A stretch of DNA of 64,000 bases from Desulfofustis sp. PB-SRB1 (GTDB taxonomy: Bacteria > Desulfobacterota > Desulfobulbia > Desulfobulbales > Desulfocapsaceae), in contig JAEQMT010000010.1 of assembly GCA_016722945.1 (NCBI GenBank), positions 177,765 to 241,764 of the forward strand, given 5' to 3'. Positions 53,367 through 61,465 of this stretch are shown piece after piece. Under the pieces are notes generated by a model. It did not search any database, had not been told where the DNA came from, and saw only the letters and a list, made by a program, of their open reading frames with translations. Numbering within the stretch: the first letter of the stretch is position 1; every line of letters begins with the position of its first letter. Both the position numbers and the translations under genes were made by a program.

Positions 53367-55091
53367 TCAGGTTTTCGCGGGGTGCCACGGTGATGAAGTG
53401 AGTTCGACAATGCGTGCATCGCCCACATAATCCTTGCTTTCAAATCCGGTTACCGCGGTCATTTCCTTGGTGAGCGCGCCAATTGCCCGTAAATTCTTTA
53501 TGATCAGCTGTAGTTCAGCCATGGTCTGCTGGTCGCTGATATCGTCCACCAGCAGTTGCGCCGTACCAAGGGCGGCAAACAGGGGGGAATTGATGTTGTG
53601 GGCGGCGGTGCCGGCCATTTCGACAACCCCTTGCAGTTTCATTTTCTCCAGTTTTTCCTTTTCCAGCAGTTTCTGGTCGGTGATGTCGCGCACCGCTTCG
53701 ATGATTATCTCGATTTTACCGTCATCATCAAAAATCGGGCTCAGATGGCGCTCGAACCACAGATCATGGTCGCCATGGGAAAGTTTGTCCAAAATAGCCA
53801 CCGGCCGGCCATCGGTAAAAACCCTGTCCACCGGGCAGTCCTCGCGCCGTGGTGAGGCCCACGGCGAGATCTCATGGTAGTCCCGGCCGAGCACATCTTT
53901 TTCGGCAATCCCATGGGTTTTACAGAACATCTTGTTGACCATGATGATGCGCCGGTCAGGGCTGAGCACCAAAAGCTGCAGCCAGAGCGAATCCATGATG
54001 GTGGTGAGGAATCGTTCATGTTCCTCGATCTGGTTGAACAGCAGCTCGATCTTACGATATGTTCTCGCTTTTTCGATGGCGTTGCCGCCTTCCTCAGCCA
54101 CCGACATGGCGAAATCAATCTCCGCCGGGGTGAACAAATGGTGATAGGCGGTGAGCAGCCGCAGGACGCCAATCACTTCCGAGCCGCTGCGCAGCGGCAC
54201 GGCAAGAATCGACTTGATCCCTTCCTGGAGAATCTCCTCGTGATAGTTGACCCGCACATCTTTGGTGGCATCGTAGATTGCCACCGGCTCTCCGCTGAGT
54301 GCCTTGAAGATGGCATCTTCGCGGCTGATTGAGCCGCGATTGAGATAATCGTCGGAAAGCCCCGAAGCGGCCATCAACTCCAACCGATTGGTGGCCGGGT
54401 GAAGCAGGCGGATGGTGCAGGCGGAAACCTCCATAATCGGCGGCAGCTGCTGGACGATTGCGTTGAGAATCTGGTTGAGATCAAGGGTGGAGTTGACCAG
54501 TTGGGAAATATGCCGGACTGCCTTGAGATAGCTGATCTGCTGGGCCATCTCTTCGTGCATGCGGCTGTTGGCAAGGGCTATGCCGATCTGCTCGGCCAGG
54601 GCCATGCAGAATTCCACCTGCATCCGACTGAAGGTTCGCGGCCGTTTGCTGAGCAGACGCACGAGTCCGGCCACCTCGTCCTTGTAGACGATGGGCAGCG
54701 AAAGTACGCTGACGATACCCTCCGCGGCGATGGCCTCTTTGCTTCTCTCATCGCCTTCCAGATGCAGCCCGCTGCGACTGGCCGGCTCGCCGCGGCGCAC
54801 GGCGGCAAGTACCTCGGCGGTATCGATGTAGGCGCGGGAGAGGTACTCGGGGGAAACACCCCGGGCGGCACCCACCACGAAGGTGTTGGTGGCCTTGTCC
54901 AGCAGCCGGATGGTGGCGCCCTCCAGGTCGAGCAGTCCGGGCAGGGTACTAACCACCATATCCATGACCTGCTGCGGTTCATGCACCATGCTGATCAGTC
55001 GCGTCACCTCTTGAAATACCGTGAGGTATTGAGAGTGCCGATAATTTTCAGCGTCTGTGGGCATGTCTACAGGCGTCATGCTGGTGGTCAT
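53367..55091 (-). CDS. GAF-GAF-PAS sensor with histidine-kinase H-box but no ATPase domain
   Basis: A 574-residue cytoplasmic protein. GAF domains lie at about 25-180 and 190-340 (ATIRLLDKATNTFVVGAARG; CTIRLLHPATNRLELMAASG). A PAS domain is at about 360-470 (LLVLSPDRRIIMVNKMFC, EAVRDITDQKLLEKEKL). A HisKA-like dimerisation segment follows with H-box AGTAAHNINSPLFAALG (His498). The protein ends about 75 residues later, with no N, G1 or G2 box, so it cannot bind ATP as a kinase. It may be a phosphotransfer or sensory partner phosphorylated by the neighbouring kinase. The gene follows the receiver gene by 21 bp. Confidence 0.8.
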   Translation of the reverse strand: MTTSMTPVDMPTDAENYRHSQYLTVFQEVTRLISMVHEPQQVMDMVVSTLPGLLDLEGATIRLLDKATNTFVVGAARGVSPEYLSRAYIDTAEVLAAVRRGEPASRSGLHLEGDERSKEAIAAEGIVSVLSLPIVYKDEVAGLVRLLSKRPRTFSRMQVEFCMALAEQIGIALANSRMHEEMAQQISYLKAVRHISQLVNSTLDLNQILNAIVQQLPPIMEVSACTIRLLHPATNRLELMAASGLSDDYLNRGSISREDAIFKALSGEPVAIYDATKDVRVNYHEEILQEGIKSILAVPLRSGSEVIGVLRLLTAYHHLFTPAEIDFAMSVAEEGGNAIEKARTYRKIELLFNQIEEHERFLTTIMDSLWLQLLVLSPDRRIIMVNKMFCKTHGIAEKDVLGRDYHEISPWASPRREDCPVDRVFTDGRPVAILDKLSHGDHDLWFERHLSPIFDDDGKIEIIIEAVRDITDQKLLEKEKLEKMKLQGVVEMAGTAAHNINSPLFAALGTAQLLVDDISDQQTMAELQLIIKNLRAIGALTKEMTAVTGFESKDYVGDARIVELTSSPWHPAKT

Positions 55092-55112
55092 TGGATCTCT
55101 GATTAGCGCCGG

Positions 55113-55481
55113 TCAGGCCAGTACCTGGGCGACCTTTTCTTCCAGTTCCTGTTTATCTATGGGCTTGACGCAATATTCACTGGCGCCCAGATCCAGGGCC
55201 TCTCGGGCGGTTTCGATGGTGGGATAGCCGGTGAGCATGATGGCCCTGATTGCCGGATTTATTTCCTTGAGCCTGGCCAGCACCTGGACGCCGCTCATCT
55301 TCTTGAGTTTGATATCGAGGATTGCGCAATCAACCGGATGATTGGCGGCATGGGCGATGGCCTGTTCTTCATCGGTGAAGTCGCTGACCAGATAGCCCTT
55401 GCGTTCCAGAATTTTTTTGATAAGGACAACGGCATCGGGGACATCGTCCAGCACCAGTATGTTGGCACCCGTATTCGTCAT
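55113..55481 (-). CDS. Single-domain response regulator (CheY-like receiver)
   Basis: 122 residues, one receiver domain: acidic pocket VLDDVPD, phospho-acceptor Asp56 in AILDIKLKKM, switch Thr in MLTGYPTIETA, and Lys in CVKPIDK. There is no output domain. It overlaps the kinase gene before it by 4 bp and lies directly before the GAF-PAS protein. It may carry phosphate between them. Confidence 0.88.
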   Translation of the reverse strand: MTNTGANILVLDDVPDAVVLIKKILERKGYLVSDFTDEEQAIAHAANHPVDCAILDIKLKKMSGVQVLARLKEINPAIRAIMLTGYPTIETAREALDLGASEYCVKPIDKQELEEKVAQVLA

Positions 55482-57001
55482 GATTTTTCCTCGTGCTTTT
55501 CTGATGATTCAGTGGAGATAACCGGCAGGGTCAGGTGAAAAGCGGTTCCTTTACCGTCCGCCACCGGGCTTTCCACCCGTATCGAGCCACCATGTTCCTG
55601 TAAAATTCCATAGGTGACGGAAAGGCCGAGACCGGTGCCGTCACCTACTTTTTTGGTAGTGAAAAAGGGATCGAATATTTTTTGTTTGATATCATCACTG
55701 ATTCCGGTGCCGGAATCGATGACCCGCGCGGTAAGATGGGCTCCCTGCTGCACAGTTTCGATGACAATGGTGCCGCCGTCGACCATGGCGTGCTGGGCGT
55801 TGTTGATCAGGTTGATGAACACCTGGCGCAATTTTTCCGCATCGCCGCGCACCTGCGGCATTTGCGAAGCGAAACGACGGATTACTTTAATACCGTTGAT
55901 GTTGAGGGTGTGCTCGGTCACCGCCAGAACTTCCTCGATGATGTCGTTGAGGTTGAGCGGCGCCGTATCGCTTCCCGCCTGCCGTGAAAATTTCAGCAGG
56001 TCGGCAACTATTTTACGGCACGACTTGGTCTGCCGCTCCACCACCTGCAGGTTGTTATAGGTCTCGCTCTCTTTGGGAAAATCGTCCATCATCAGCTGGG
56101 AGTAGCCGAGGATTATGCCCAGCGGCGTGTTGATTTCATGGGCGACGCCCGCCGCCATCTGCCCCACCGAGGCCATCTTTTCCTGGTTGATAAGCTGCTG
56201 AGTCATGGTGTGCAGCCGGGTCATATCCTTGCCGATTCCCTCATGGCCGATCACCGCACCGCTTTGATCAAAGATACTGTTGGCCGAGATCAATAGATGG
56301 TGCAGGGAGCCGTCCTTGCCGATGCATTCGATTTCAAAATCGCTGATCGAGCCGGTTTCCTCCACCGCCCGTCGGTAATCATGTAATTGTTCAGGTCGAG
56401 CAAAGAGGTCAAACAGGTTGAGAGAAGCGGGGTGCTCGCCATAGCCGAGCATTTCCAGACCGCTGGAATTGATATCGGTAATGGTTCCGTCAATATCGCA
56501 GAAGTATACGATGTCTTTTGAGTTTTCAAAAAAATTGCGGAATTTTTTCTCAGATGTTGAAAGATCTTCGGTGCGTTCTTCCACGATCGATTCAAGGTCG
56601 GTGTTGAGGCGCTGCAACTCTCGTGCCGCTGCCGCCAGTTTGCTGGCCTCGGCGCTGATCACCTTATAGGCGGCAAATCCCTTGTGGTAGTAGATGGTGA
56701 CCGCCGCCACCGAGATCATCAGGGTGGTGTTGAACCCGCCGGAAAAGGGCGACAGGGTGCGCCACGCGGATCCATTTCCGGTAAAGGTCAGCACGATTCG
56801 CACCATGTGGCCGACCCCCCGGGAAAAGGCGAAGGCGGTCATGGCGATGGTGAAGTAATAGAGAAATCCCCAGATGAAGTTATCCGGCTCCAGGCTACTG
56901 AGGCGATGAGCGTAATTGAGTGCCATGACGGCAAAGACAATGGCCAGACCGGAGCCGAAAAAGTCAACCAGGGTGGCGGGCAGCAGGGAGATGCCGTTCA
57001 T
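55478..57001 (-). CDS. Membrane PAS sensor histidine kinase
   Basis: A 507-residue kinase. Hydrophobic segments at about 10-30, 45-60 and 92-106 give an integral-membrane sensor. A helical linker (115-150) leads to a PAS domain (155-265: IVYFCDIDGTITDINSSGLEM). HisKA follows with phospho-acceptor His288 in GVAHEINTPLGIILGY. The ATPase has NLINNAQHAM, DSGTGISDDIK, the F-box FDPFFTTK and GDGTGLGLSV. It is complete, unlike its neighbour at 53367. The likely receivers are the single-domain protein next to it and the sigma-54 activator at the operon end. Confidence 0.9.
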   Translation of the reverse strand: MNGISLLPATLVDFFGSGLAIVFAVMALNYAHRLSSLEPDNFIWGFLYYFTIAMTAFAFSRGVGHMVRIVLTFTGNGSAWRTLSPFSGGFNTTLMISVAAVTIYYHKGFAAYKVISAEASKLAAAARELQRLNTDLESIVEERTEDLSTSEKKFRNFFENSKDIVYFCDIDGTITDINSSGLEMLGYGEHPASLNLFDLFARPEQLHDYRRAVEETGSISDFEIECIGKDGSLHHLLISANSIFDQSGAVIGHEGIGKDMTRLHTMTQQLINQEKMASVGQMAAGVAHEINTPLGIILGYSQLMMDDFPKESETYNNLQVVERQTKSCRKIVADLLKFSRQAGSDTAPLNLNDIIEEVLAVTEHTLNINGIKVIRRFASQMPQVRGDAEKLRQVFINLINNAQHAMVDGGTIVIETVQQGAHLTARVIDSGTGISDDIKQKIFDPFFTTKKVGDGTGLGLSVTYGILQEHGGSIRVESPVADGKGTAFHLTLPVISTESSEKHEEKS

Positions 57002-57474
57002 GGCCGGCGCTCCCGCCGCGTAAGGGCATCACGATAAAAACAGCGCAGGCTGATCATCAGCGCCAGCAGGGCCGGAGTGAAGAGCAGATGATCCATCTTG
57101 GTGAGATAGTGGAGCGCTTTGGCAATGGTGATTGGATAGGTGATGAGCTCATGCCAACTTCCCTTATTCAGAAAATCATCAATGCTGAGATACTCCTGCA
57201 CCTGATGGCCGGTGAAGGCAATGACGTTCCAGGCAATGGTCAACAGGCAGAACAATTGCAGGTACTTCCACCCTCTTTCACTGAATTCCTGGGTTCTTCT
57301 GGTGTGCCAGACCAGGTAGGCGAGGGCGCCGGCAAAGAGGATGTGGGCGATCTGGTGGACGTAGAGTCCCTCCGGTTCGCCGTGCGACTGCAAAGCCCAC
57401 GCGTATTCCGGCCATGCGAGCATGAGGGAAAGGGCGGCAAGGGCGAATATATTTCTCGATATGTTCGATATCAT
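56998..57474 (-). CDS. Small integral membrane protein, first gene of the operon
   Basis: 158 residues with an N-terminal signal-like segment (FALAALSLMLAWPEYAWA) and three to four further hydrophobic helices (HQIAHILFAGALAYLVW, FCLLTIAWNVIAFTGHQV, HLLFTPALLALMISL). His residues line the helices (HQIAH, GHQ, HYLT, DHLL), which could bind metal or heme, but no family is recognised. It overlaps the kinase gene by 4 bp and may be its sensory partner. Confidence 0.6.
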   Translation of the reverse strand: MISNISRNIFALAALSLMLAWPEYAWALQSHGEPEGLYVHQIAHILFAGALAYLVWHTRRTQEFSERGWKYLQLFCLLTIAWNVIAFTGHQVQEYLSIDDFLNKGSWHELITYPITIAKALHYLTKMDHLLFTPALLALMISLRCFYRDALTRRERRP

Positions 57475-57629
57475 GGAAGTCTCCAGGCAGATACCAAAGC
57501 ATTAATCGTGCCTAAAAGAGTGGACAATCAACATCGGTTTAAATATCAAATGATATTATATAGATAGAATCTTTAATCGCTGCTTGTTGCGAATTGGGTG
57601 AATAAGGGCGGCGGATGAATATATTTGTA

Positions 57630-57655
57630 TGCACTTTTATTGTTGCACTAAAGTG
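57630..57655. promoter_or_regulatory. Additional TGCACTTT-type motifs
   Basis: TGCACTTT at 57630-57637 and TGCACTAAAGTG at 57644-57655 (CACT-AA-AGTG arms) repeat the half-sites of the inverted repeat at 57726-57753, so four half-sites cluster in 125 bp between divergent operons. Confidence 0.4.
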
Positions 57656-57725
57656 GGGAAGAGTTTGCCCAATCTCCCTTACTATCGTGTCTGCTGAGAA
57701 AATTCATGGTGAGATGCCGGGTAAC

Positions 57726-57753
57726 TAAAGTGCAAAATAATTAGTGCACTTTA
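57726..57753. promoter_or_regulatory. Inverted repeat, possible upstream activator site
   Basis: TAAAGTGCA (57726-57734), ten bases, then TGCACTTTA (57745-57753): a perfect 9-bp inverted repeat. It sits about 80-105 bases before the sigma-54 promoter at 57833, the usual place for an NtrC-type activator. Confidence 0.55.
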
Positions 57754-57812
57754 ATAACATATTGAAATAATATTATTTATTTCTAGACCGGCAGGTGCAA
57801 AACAGCCATTGC

Positions 57813-57828
57813 GCATCATGCATGATGC
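57813..57828. promoter_or_regulatory. Perfect 16-bp palindrome next to the sigma-54 promoter
   Basis: GCATCATG followed by CATGATGC, ending four bases before the -24 element. It could bind a repressor or a second regulator. Confidence 0.4.
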
Positions 57829-57832
57829 ATCT

Positions 57833-57848
57833 TGGCTGAGATTTTGCT
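57833..57848 (+). promoter_or_regulatory. Sigma-54 promoter of the molybdopterin oxidoreductase gene
   Basis: TGGCTGAGATTTTGCT has the GG and GC pairs exactly ten bases apart, with TGGC and TTGCT matching the -24/-12 consensus. It lies about 305 bp before the ATG at 58153, a long leader with nothing else recognised in it. Confidence 0.55.
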
Positions 57849-58152
57849 CAAAATCATGTCGTTTTGATCTGGAGTCCGGTTTGAGCAGGCCAGAAGGGGC
57901 TCATAAAAAGCCTCAAAGCTGCTTTCCACCGTCATCTCCGCGATCGATTGCACCAATCAAGGGCGGAATGCGGGGGGGAATCCTGAAATTTCATATCATT
58001 ATCGAGGTCAGATAACCGGTAGTGTGGCGGGGGCTAGAGATTTAACGATGCCATCATATTTTATTGGAACGTAAATTGCATAAAATTGACTGATTTTGAA
58101 TAGACTGATTCTTATATCAACAATGAACTTTACCTGTACCGAGGAGGAATGT

Positions 58153-60963
58153 ATGGATCAGCAGGAACCCAATGGGTATGCTCCCCTGTATCGCTTTTTT
58201 GCCGCGCTGCTCGTCGATGAGCCTACCCTGCAAACCGTTGAGGCATTGTGTTCGCGGCGGTTTCGTGAACTCTGTGGCTGGAGCTTTGAAGGAGCCGCGG
58301 AGAGTGGAGAGAAGGAGATTGCGGCACGATTTACCGCCTTTCTCAACCGGCGCAATACCCAAGAGCTCTATAAAGAGCTGCGCTATGAGTATGCCGATCT
58401 GTTTCTCAACGCCGGTGCCAATCCCGCCTTTCCCTATGAGTCGGTGCATGTTTCCGGGACGCCGCTGGTCAATCAGCAGCCGGTGTTCGATCTGCGTGAC
58501 AACATGCGCTCCTACGGGGTACACGTAGATCCGGAGTTCAAGGACCTTGACGATCATGTCAGCGTCGAACTGGAACTCTGTGCCTACCTGCTCGAGCAGG
58601 GAAACAGCGACGGTTACAAAGAGTTTTTTGCCACCACTCTGTCCGCCTGGGCGCCCGATTTCTGTACTCAGTTGGAGAATTGTGCGCAGACTCCTTTTTA
58701 TCGCGAACTGGCACGGCTGCTGGCCTCCTTTATTCGCTTGCGCGGCGAGCGGATCTCAGGAGCTGCCGCCGCACCTGTTGACGATGATTGGGCCGCTCGA
58801 TTTACCCGGGCTATAGCCGAAGTCGGCCTCGACCGGCCCGGCCAAATCATCAGAGAGGGCGCTCGGGAACCGGCGCCGAACCGCGAAGTTCCCAGCCACT
58901 GTTATACCTGTGGTGCTCTGTGTGGAATGACGGCGAAGGTGGTGGACAACATCATGGTAAAAGTCGGCGGCCTGCAGGGAGACCCCAAGGGCGGCGGCAG
59001 GCTGTGTCCAAAAGGCGCCGCCGCCACCAAACACATCCATAGCGCCTATCGTCTCAAGGCGCCACTGATCCGTGAAAACGGCCGTTTTCGCAAGGCGAGC
59101 TGGGATGAGGCGTTAACCCTTGTCGCCGATAAATGCAGTACCATCGAGCAGGGCAAGCTCGCCTATTTCCGCGGCAACGATTTTGCCAATTTCGTCCATG
59201 AGGCTTTTTTTGAGCATCTCGGCTGCCCCAAGGGAACCCATCGCACCATGTGCGACAACGCCAACCGCATGGCTACCGAACATATTCTCAATGATAAGCG
59301 GCCGTGGATCAACTATGACGAATCCGACTATATCATCCTGTTCGGCAACAATGAACTGGCAACCTCATACGGGCAAAAGAAAACAGCGGCGCTGAAGCGT
59401 GCTCTTGATCGCGGTGCCAAACTGGTGGTGTTTGACCCGCGCAAATCGGAAACCGCCGCCAAGGCAACCACCTGGCTGCCGCTCAAGCCCGGAACCGATG
59501 GTGCCGCCGCCATGGCCATGGCCCACGTGATTATCACCGAGGAGCTGTATGATAAGGATTTCGTGCAGCAATGGACCAGTGGTTTTGAGGAGTTCAAAAA
59601 TCGGGTGATCGGTGAGGAGGACGGTATTGCCCGTACACCTGAGTGGGCAGAGCCCATTTGCGGTATCGCCGCCGATTCCCTGCGCACCGTTGCCAGAGAT
59701 TTCGCGGCCGCTTCTGCCAAAGGGGTGTTGTCCTGGACCGGTCTTGCCCAGGGCCCCAACGGTCACTGGGCCACCGCCGCGATTCAGGCTCTGAATGGAT
59801 TGTGCGGCACCTTCGATGCGCCCGGCGGACCATCTCTGCCGTTCAAGCGCAAGCTCGGCTCGGCCTGGCGCGACGGCCAGCGGAAGCCGGAGAAAAAGGC
59901 GGCGCCGAAACTGGATAACTATCTGTTGTGGTCGGGCTGGTCACCGGCCAAGTTTGAACAGCAGGTGGCCGATGGCCGCATTACCGGGCTTATCTCTTAT
60001 TGGGCCGACCCGGTACTGACCTGGGGTAACTCCGAGTCGGTGGGACGCGGTCTGGAGCAGCTCGACTTTTGTGTGACCATCGATGCCTTCATGTGCAACA
60101 CGGCGCTGTACAGCGATGTGGTGCTCCCCGATGCCACCTGGCTGGAACAGGCCCAGGTAAAGCCGGACTGGTTATACGACGCCTTTATCAGCTATTTTGC
60201 CGAGGTCGTACCGCCCATGTACGACTCACGGCCCATGTGGCGCATCGTTCAGGGGCTGGCCGAGAAGATGGGGATGGCCGAGGCGGTGCCGTGGCAAAGT
60301 ATTGACGAGGCCTTTGAAAATCAGCTCCGCGATCTGCCCTTCAGTCTGGCCGACTTACGAGAGCAGGGATACATCATCACCGATGAGGCGCAGTATTATA
60401 AATATCGCACATGGGGCTCCATCAACCCGCCGGCCGGCTACGGCAGCTCCGGAACCTCCAAGACCGGTAAGTTTAATTTTCTCAATCCGGTCAGTGTTGA
60501 CAAAGGGGTGGACGCCCTTCCTGATCACAAGCCCATTGATCCGGTATATGAGCCTGATGATGAGTACCCGTTTATCTTCGGCAATTTCAGGATCTTCCAG
60601 CATGAACACTGCTCCACCTTCAACAACTTCCAGTTGATGAAGCTGCGCAAAACCAATGCCTTGGTGATCAACAGTGATGACGCCGGTTCTCTGGGTATTG
60701 CCGACGGCGATACGGTTCGGGTCAGCTCACCCTGGGGCAGCACCATCATCAAGGCCGAAGTGAGTGAGGACATGCGCCGGGGTGTTCTCGGTGCGGCCGG
60801 CGGCTATGGTCACCTGCGCGGACTGGAAGGCGATCCCAAATATCCCGATTTCGGCGGGGTGAACGTTCCCGGCGCATTGATGCCGCCCAATGTTACCGAG
60901 CCCACCGGCGGTACCCCACTGCTCAAATACGTCAAGACCAGGGTGGAAAGATTCAGCGCCTGA
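58153..60963 (+). CDS. Cytoplasmic molybdopterin oxidoreductase fused to a TorD-type chaperone
   Basis: A 936-residue fusion. Residues about 1-205 are a TorD/DmsD-like chaperone (YAPLYRFFAALLVDEPTLQTV, YADLFLNAGANPAFPYESVH, DHVSVELELCAYLL). From about 245 it is a molybdopterin oxidoreductase. The [4Fe-4S] ligands are Cys250, Cys253, Cys257 and Cys285; GGRLCPKG, KAPLIRENGRFRKASWDEAL, FRGNDFANF and the C-terminal cofactor domain (HCSTFNNFQLM) follow. There is no Tat signal, so it stays in the cytoplasm. A Mo-ligand Cys in RTMCDNAN is plausible. The start is fixed by GAGGAGGAA five to six bases before ATG 58153. The substrate is unknown; formate-, polysulfide- or thiosulfate-type chemistry is possible. 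Confidence 0.85.
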   Translation: MDQQEPNGYAPLYRFFAALLVDEPTLQTVEALCSRRFRELCGWSFEGAAESGEKEIAARFTAFLNRRNTQELYKELRYEYADLFLNAGANPAFPYESVHVSGTPLVNQQPVFDLRDNMRSYGVHVDPEFKDLDDHVSVELELCAYLLEQGNSDGYKEFFATTLSAWAPDFCTQLENCAQTPFYRELARLLASFIRLRGERISGAAAAPVDDDWAARFTRAIAEVGLDRPGQIIREGAREPAPNREVPSHCYTCGALCGMTAKVVDNIMVKVGGLQGDPKGGGRLCPKGAAATKHIHSAYRLKAPLIRENGRFRKASWDEALTLVADKCSTIEQGKLAYFRGNDFANFVHEAFFEHLGCPKGTHRTMCDNANRMATEHILNDKRPWINYDESDYIILFGNNELATSYGQKKTAALKRALDRGAKLVVFDPRKSETAAKATTWLPLKPGTDGAAAMAMAHVIITEELYDKDFVQQWTSGFEEFKNRVIGEEDGIARTPEWAEPICGIAADSLRTVARDFAAASAKGVLSWTGLAQGPNGHWATAAIQALNGLCGTFDAPGGPSLPFKRKLGSAWRDGQRKPEKKAAPKLDNYLLWSGWSPAKFEQQVADGRITGLISYWADPVLTWGNSESVGRGLEQLDFCVTIDAFMCNTALYSDVVLPDATWLEQAQVKPDWLYDAFISYFAEVVPPMYDSRPMWRIVQGLAEKMGMAEAVPWQSIDEAFENQLRDLPFSLADLREQGYIITDEAQYYKYRTWGSINPPAGYGSSGTSKTGKFNFLNPVSVDKGVDALPDHKPIDPVYEPDDEYPFIFGNFRIFQHEHCSTFNNFQLMKLRKTNALVINSDDAGSLGIADGDTVRVSSPWGSTIIKAEVSEDMRRGVLGAAGGYGHLRGLEGDPKYPDFGGVNVPGALMPPNVTEPTGGTPLLKYVKTRVERFSA

Positions 60964-60981
60964 CGCCACCGCAAACCACCG

Positions 60982-61016
60982 TCAACCGGCCGGCATGAAA
61001 CGTGCCGGCCGGTTGA
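60982..61016 (+). terminator. Strong GC-rich hairpin after the oxidoreductase gene
   Basis: TCAACCGGCCGGCA and its exact complement form a 14-bp stem with a 7-base loop, 18 bp after the stop. No T-run follows, so it may be a terminator with other factors or an mRNA-stabilising structure. Confidence 0.55.
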
Positions 61017-61216
61017 TGCGCCGTACATCAAGTTCCGGGGACGGCTTGTCCATCTCGTGGTGGTCTGCCACCAAGCTGCATCATGCCCACTTCAGGGCAT
61101 ATTCTTCCGCATTCTAGGCAACAGCCTGTTTTTCCTGGCTGGTCAGTCAGCTTCTATCACATCATATCTATTTCTGGACAACGGATGGCACTCTTGGAAA
61201 CATGCCTGGGGGCGAA

Positions 61217-61233
61217 TGTGCGGTGACCGCACA
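61217..61233. promoter_or_regulatory. Inverted repeat upstream of the second sigma-54 promoter
   Basis: TGTGCGG-TGA-CCGCACA is a perfect 7-3-7 dyad about 150 bases before the -24 element, in enhancer range. It differs in sequence from the repeat at 57726. Confidence 0.45.
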
Positions 61234-61383
61234 CCGCGAAAAGATACATAAAGTTACATAATAATACATTTTTGCTTGCGCTGTATAGCACGTCTTGTTA
61301 CGTTTTGAAGCAATTCATCCGTTGCAAAGGGGACTAGTTCCGGTAATATGTTGAAATTAATCAGATAAATATTTCTTCAGTTT

Positions 61384-61399
61384 TGGCATTTAAATTGCT
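61384..61399 (+). promoter_or_regulatory. Sigma-54 promoter of the kinase-like/receiver gene
   Basis: TGGCATTTAAATTGCT matches the -24/-12 consensus TGGCA-n6-TTGCT with GG and GC ten bases apart, about 70 bases before the ATG at 61466. Confidence 0.65.
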
Positions 61400-61465
61400 C
61401 TCTACCTGCTGTATGTGTATCCCTCAGTCTGTTTGTTGATTATTTTACCCTAAAGAGGCTGGCAT

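Larger units (their letters stand above)
61017..61465. other. Leader and promoter region of the receiver-transporter operon
   Basis: Contains the dyad at 61217-61233 and the sigma-54 promoter at 61384-61399; no gene is supported. Confidence 0.5.
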
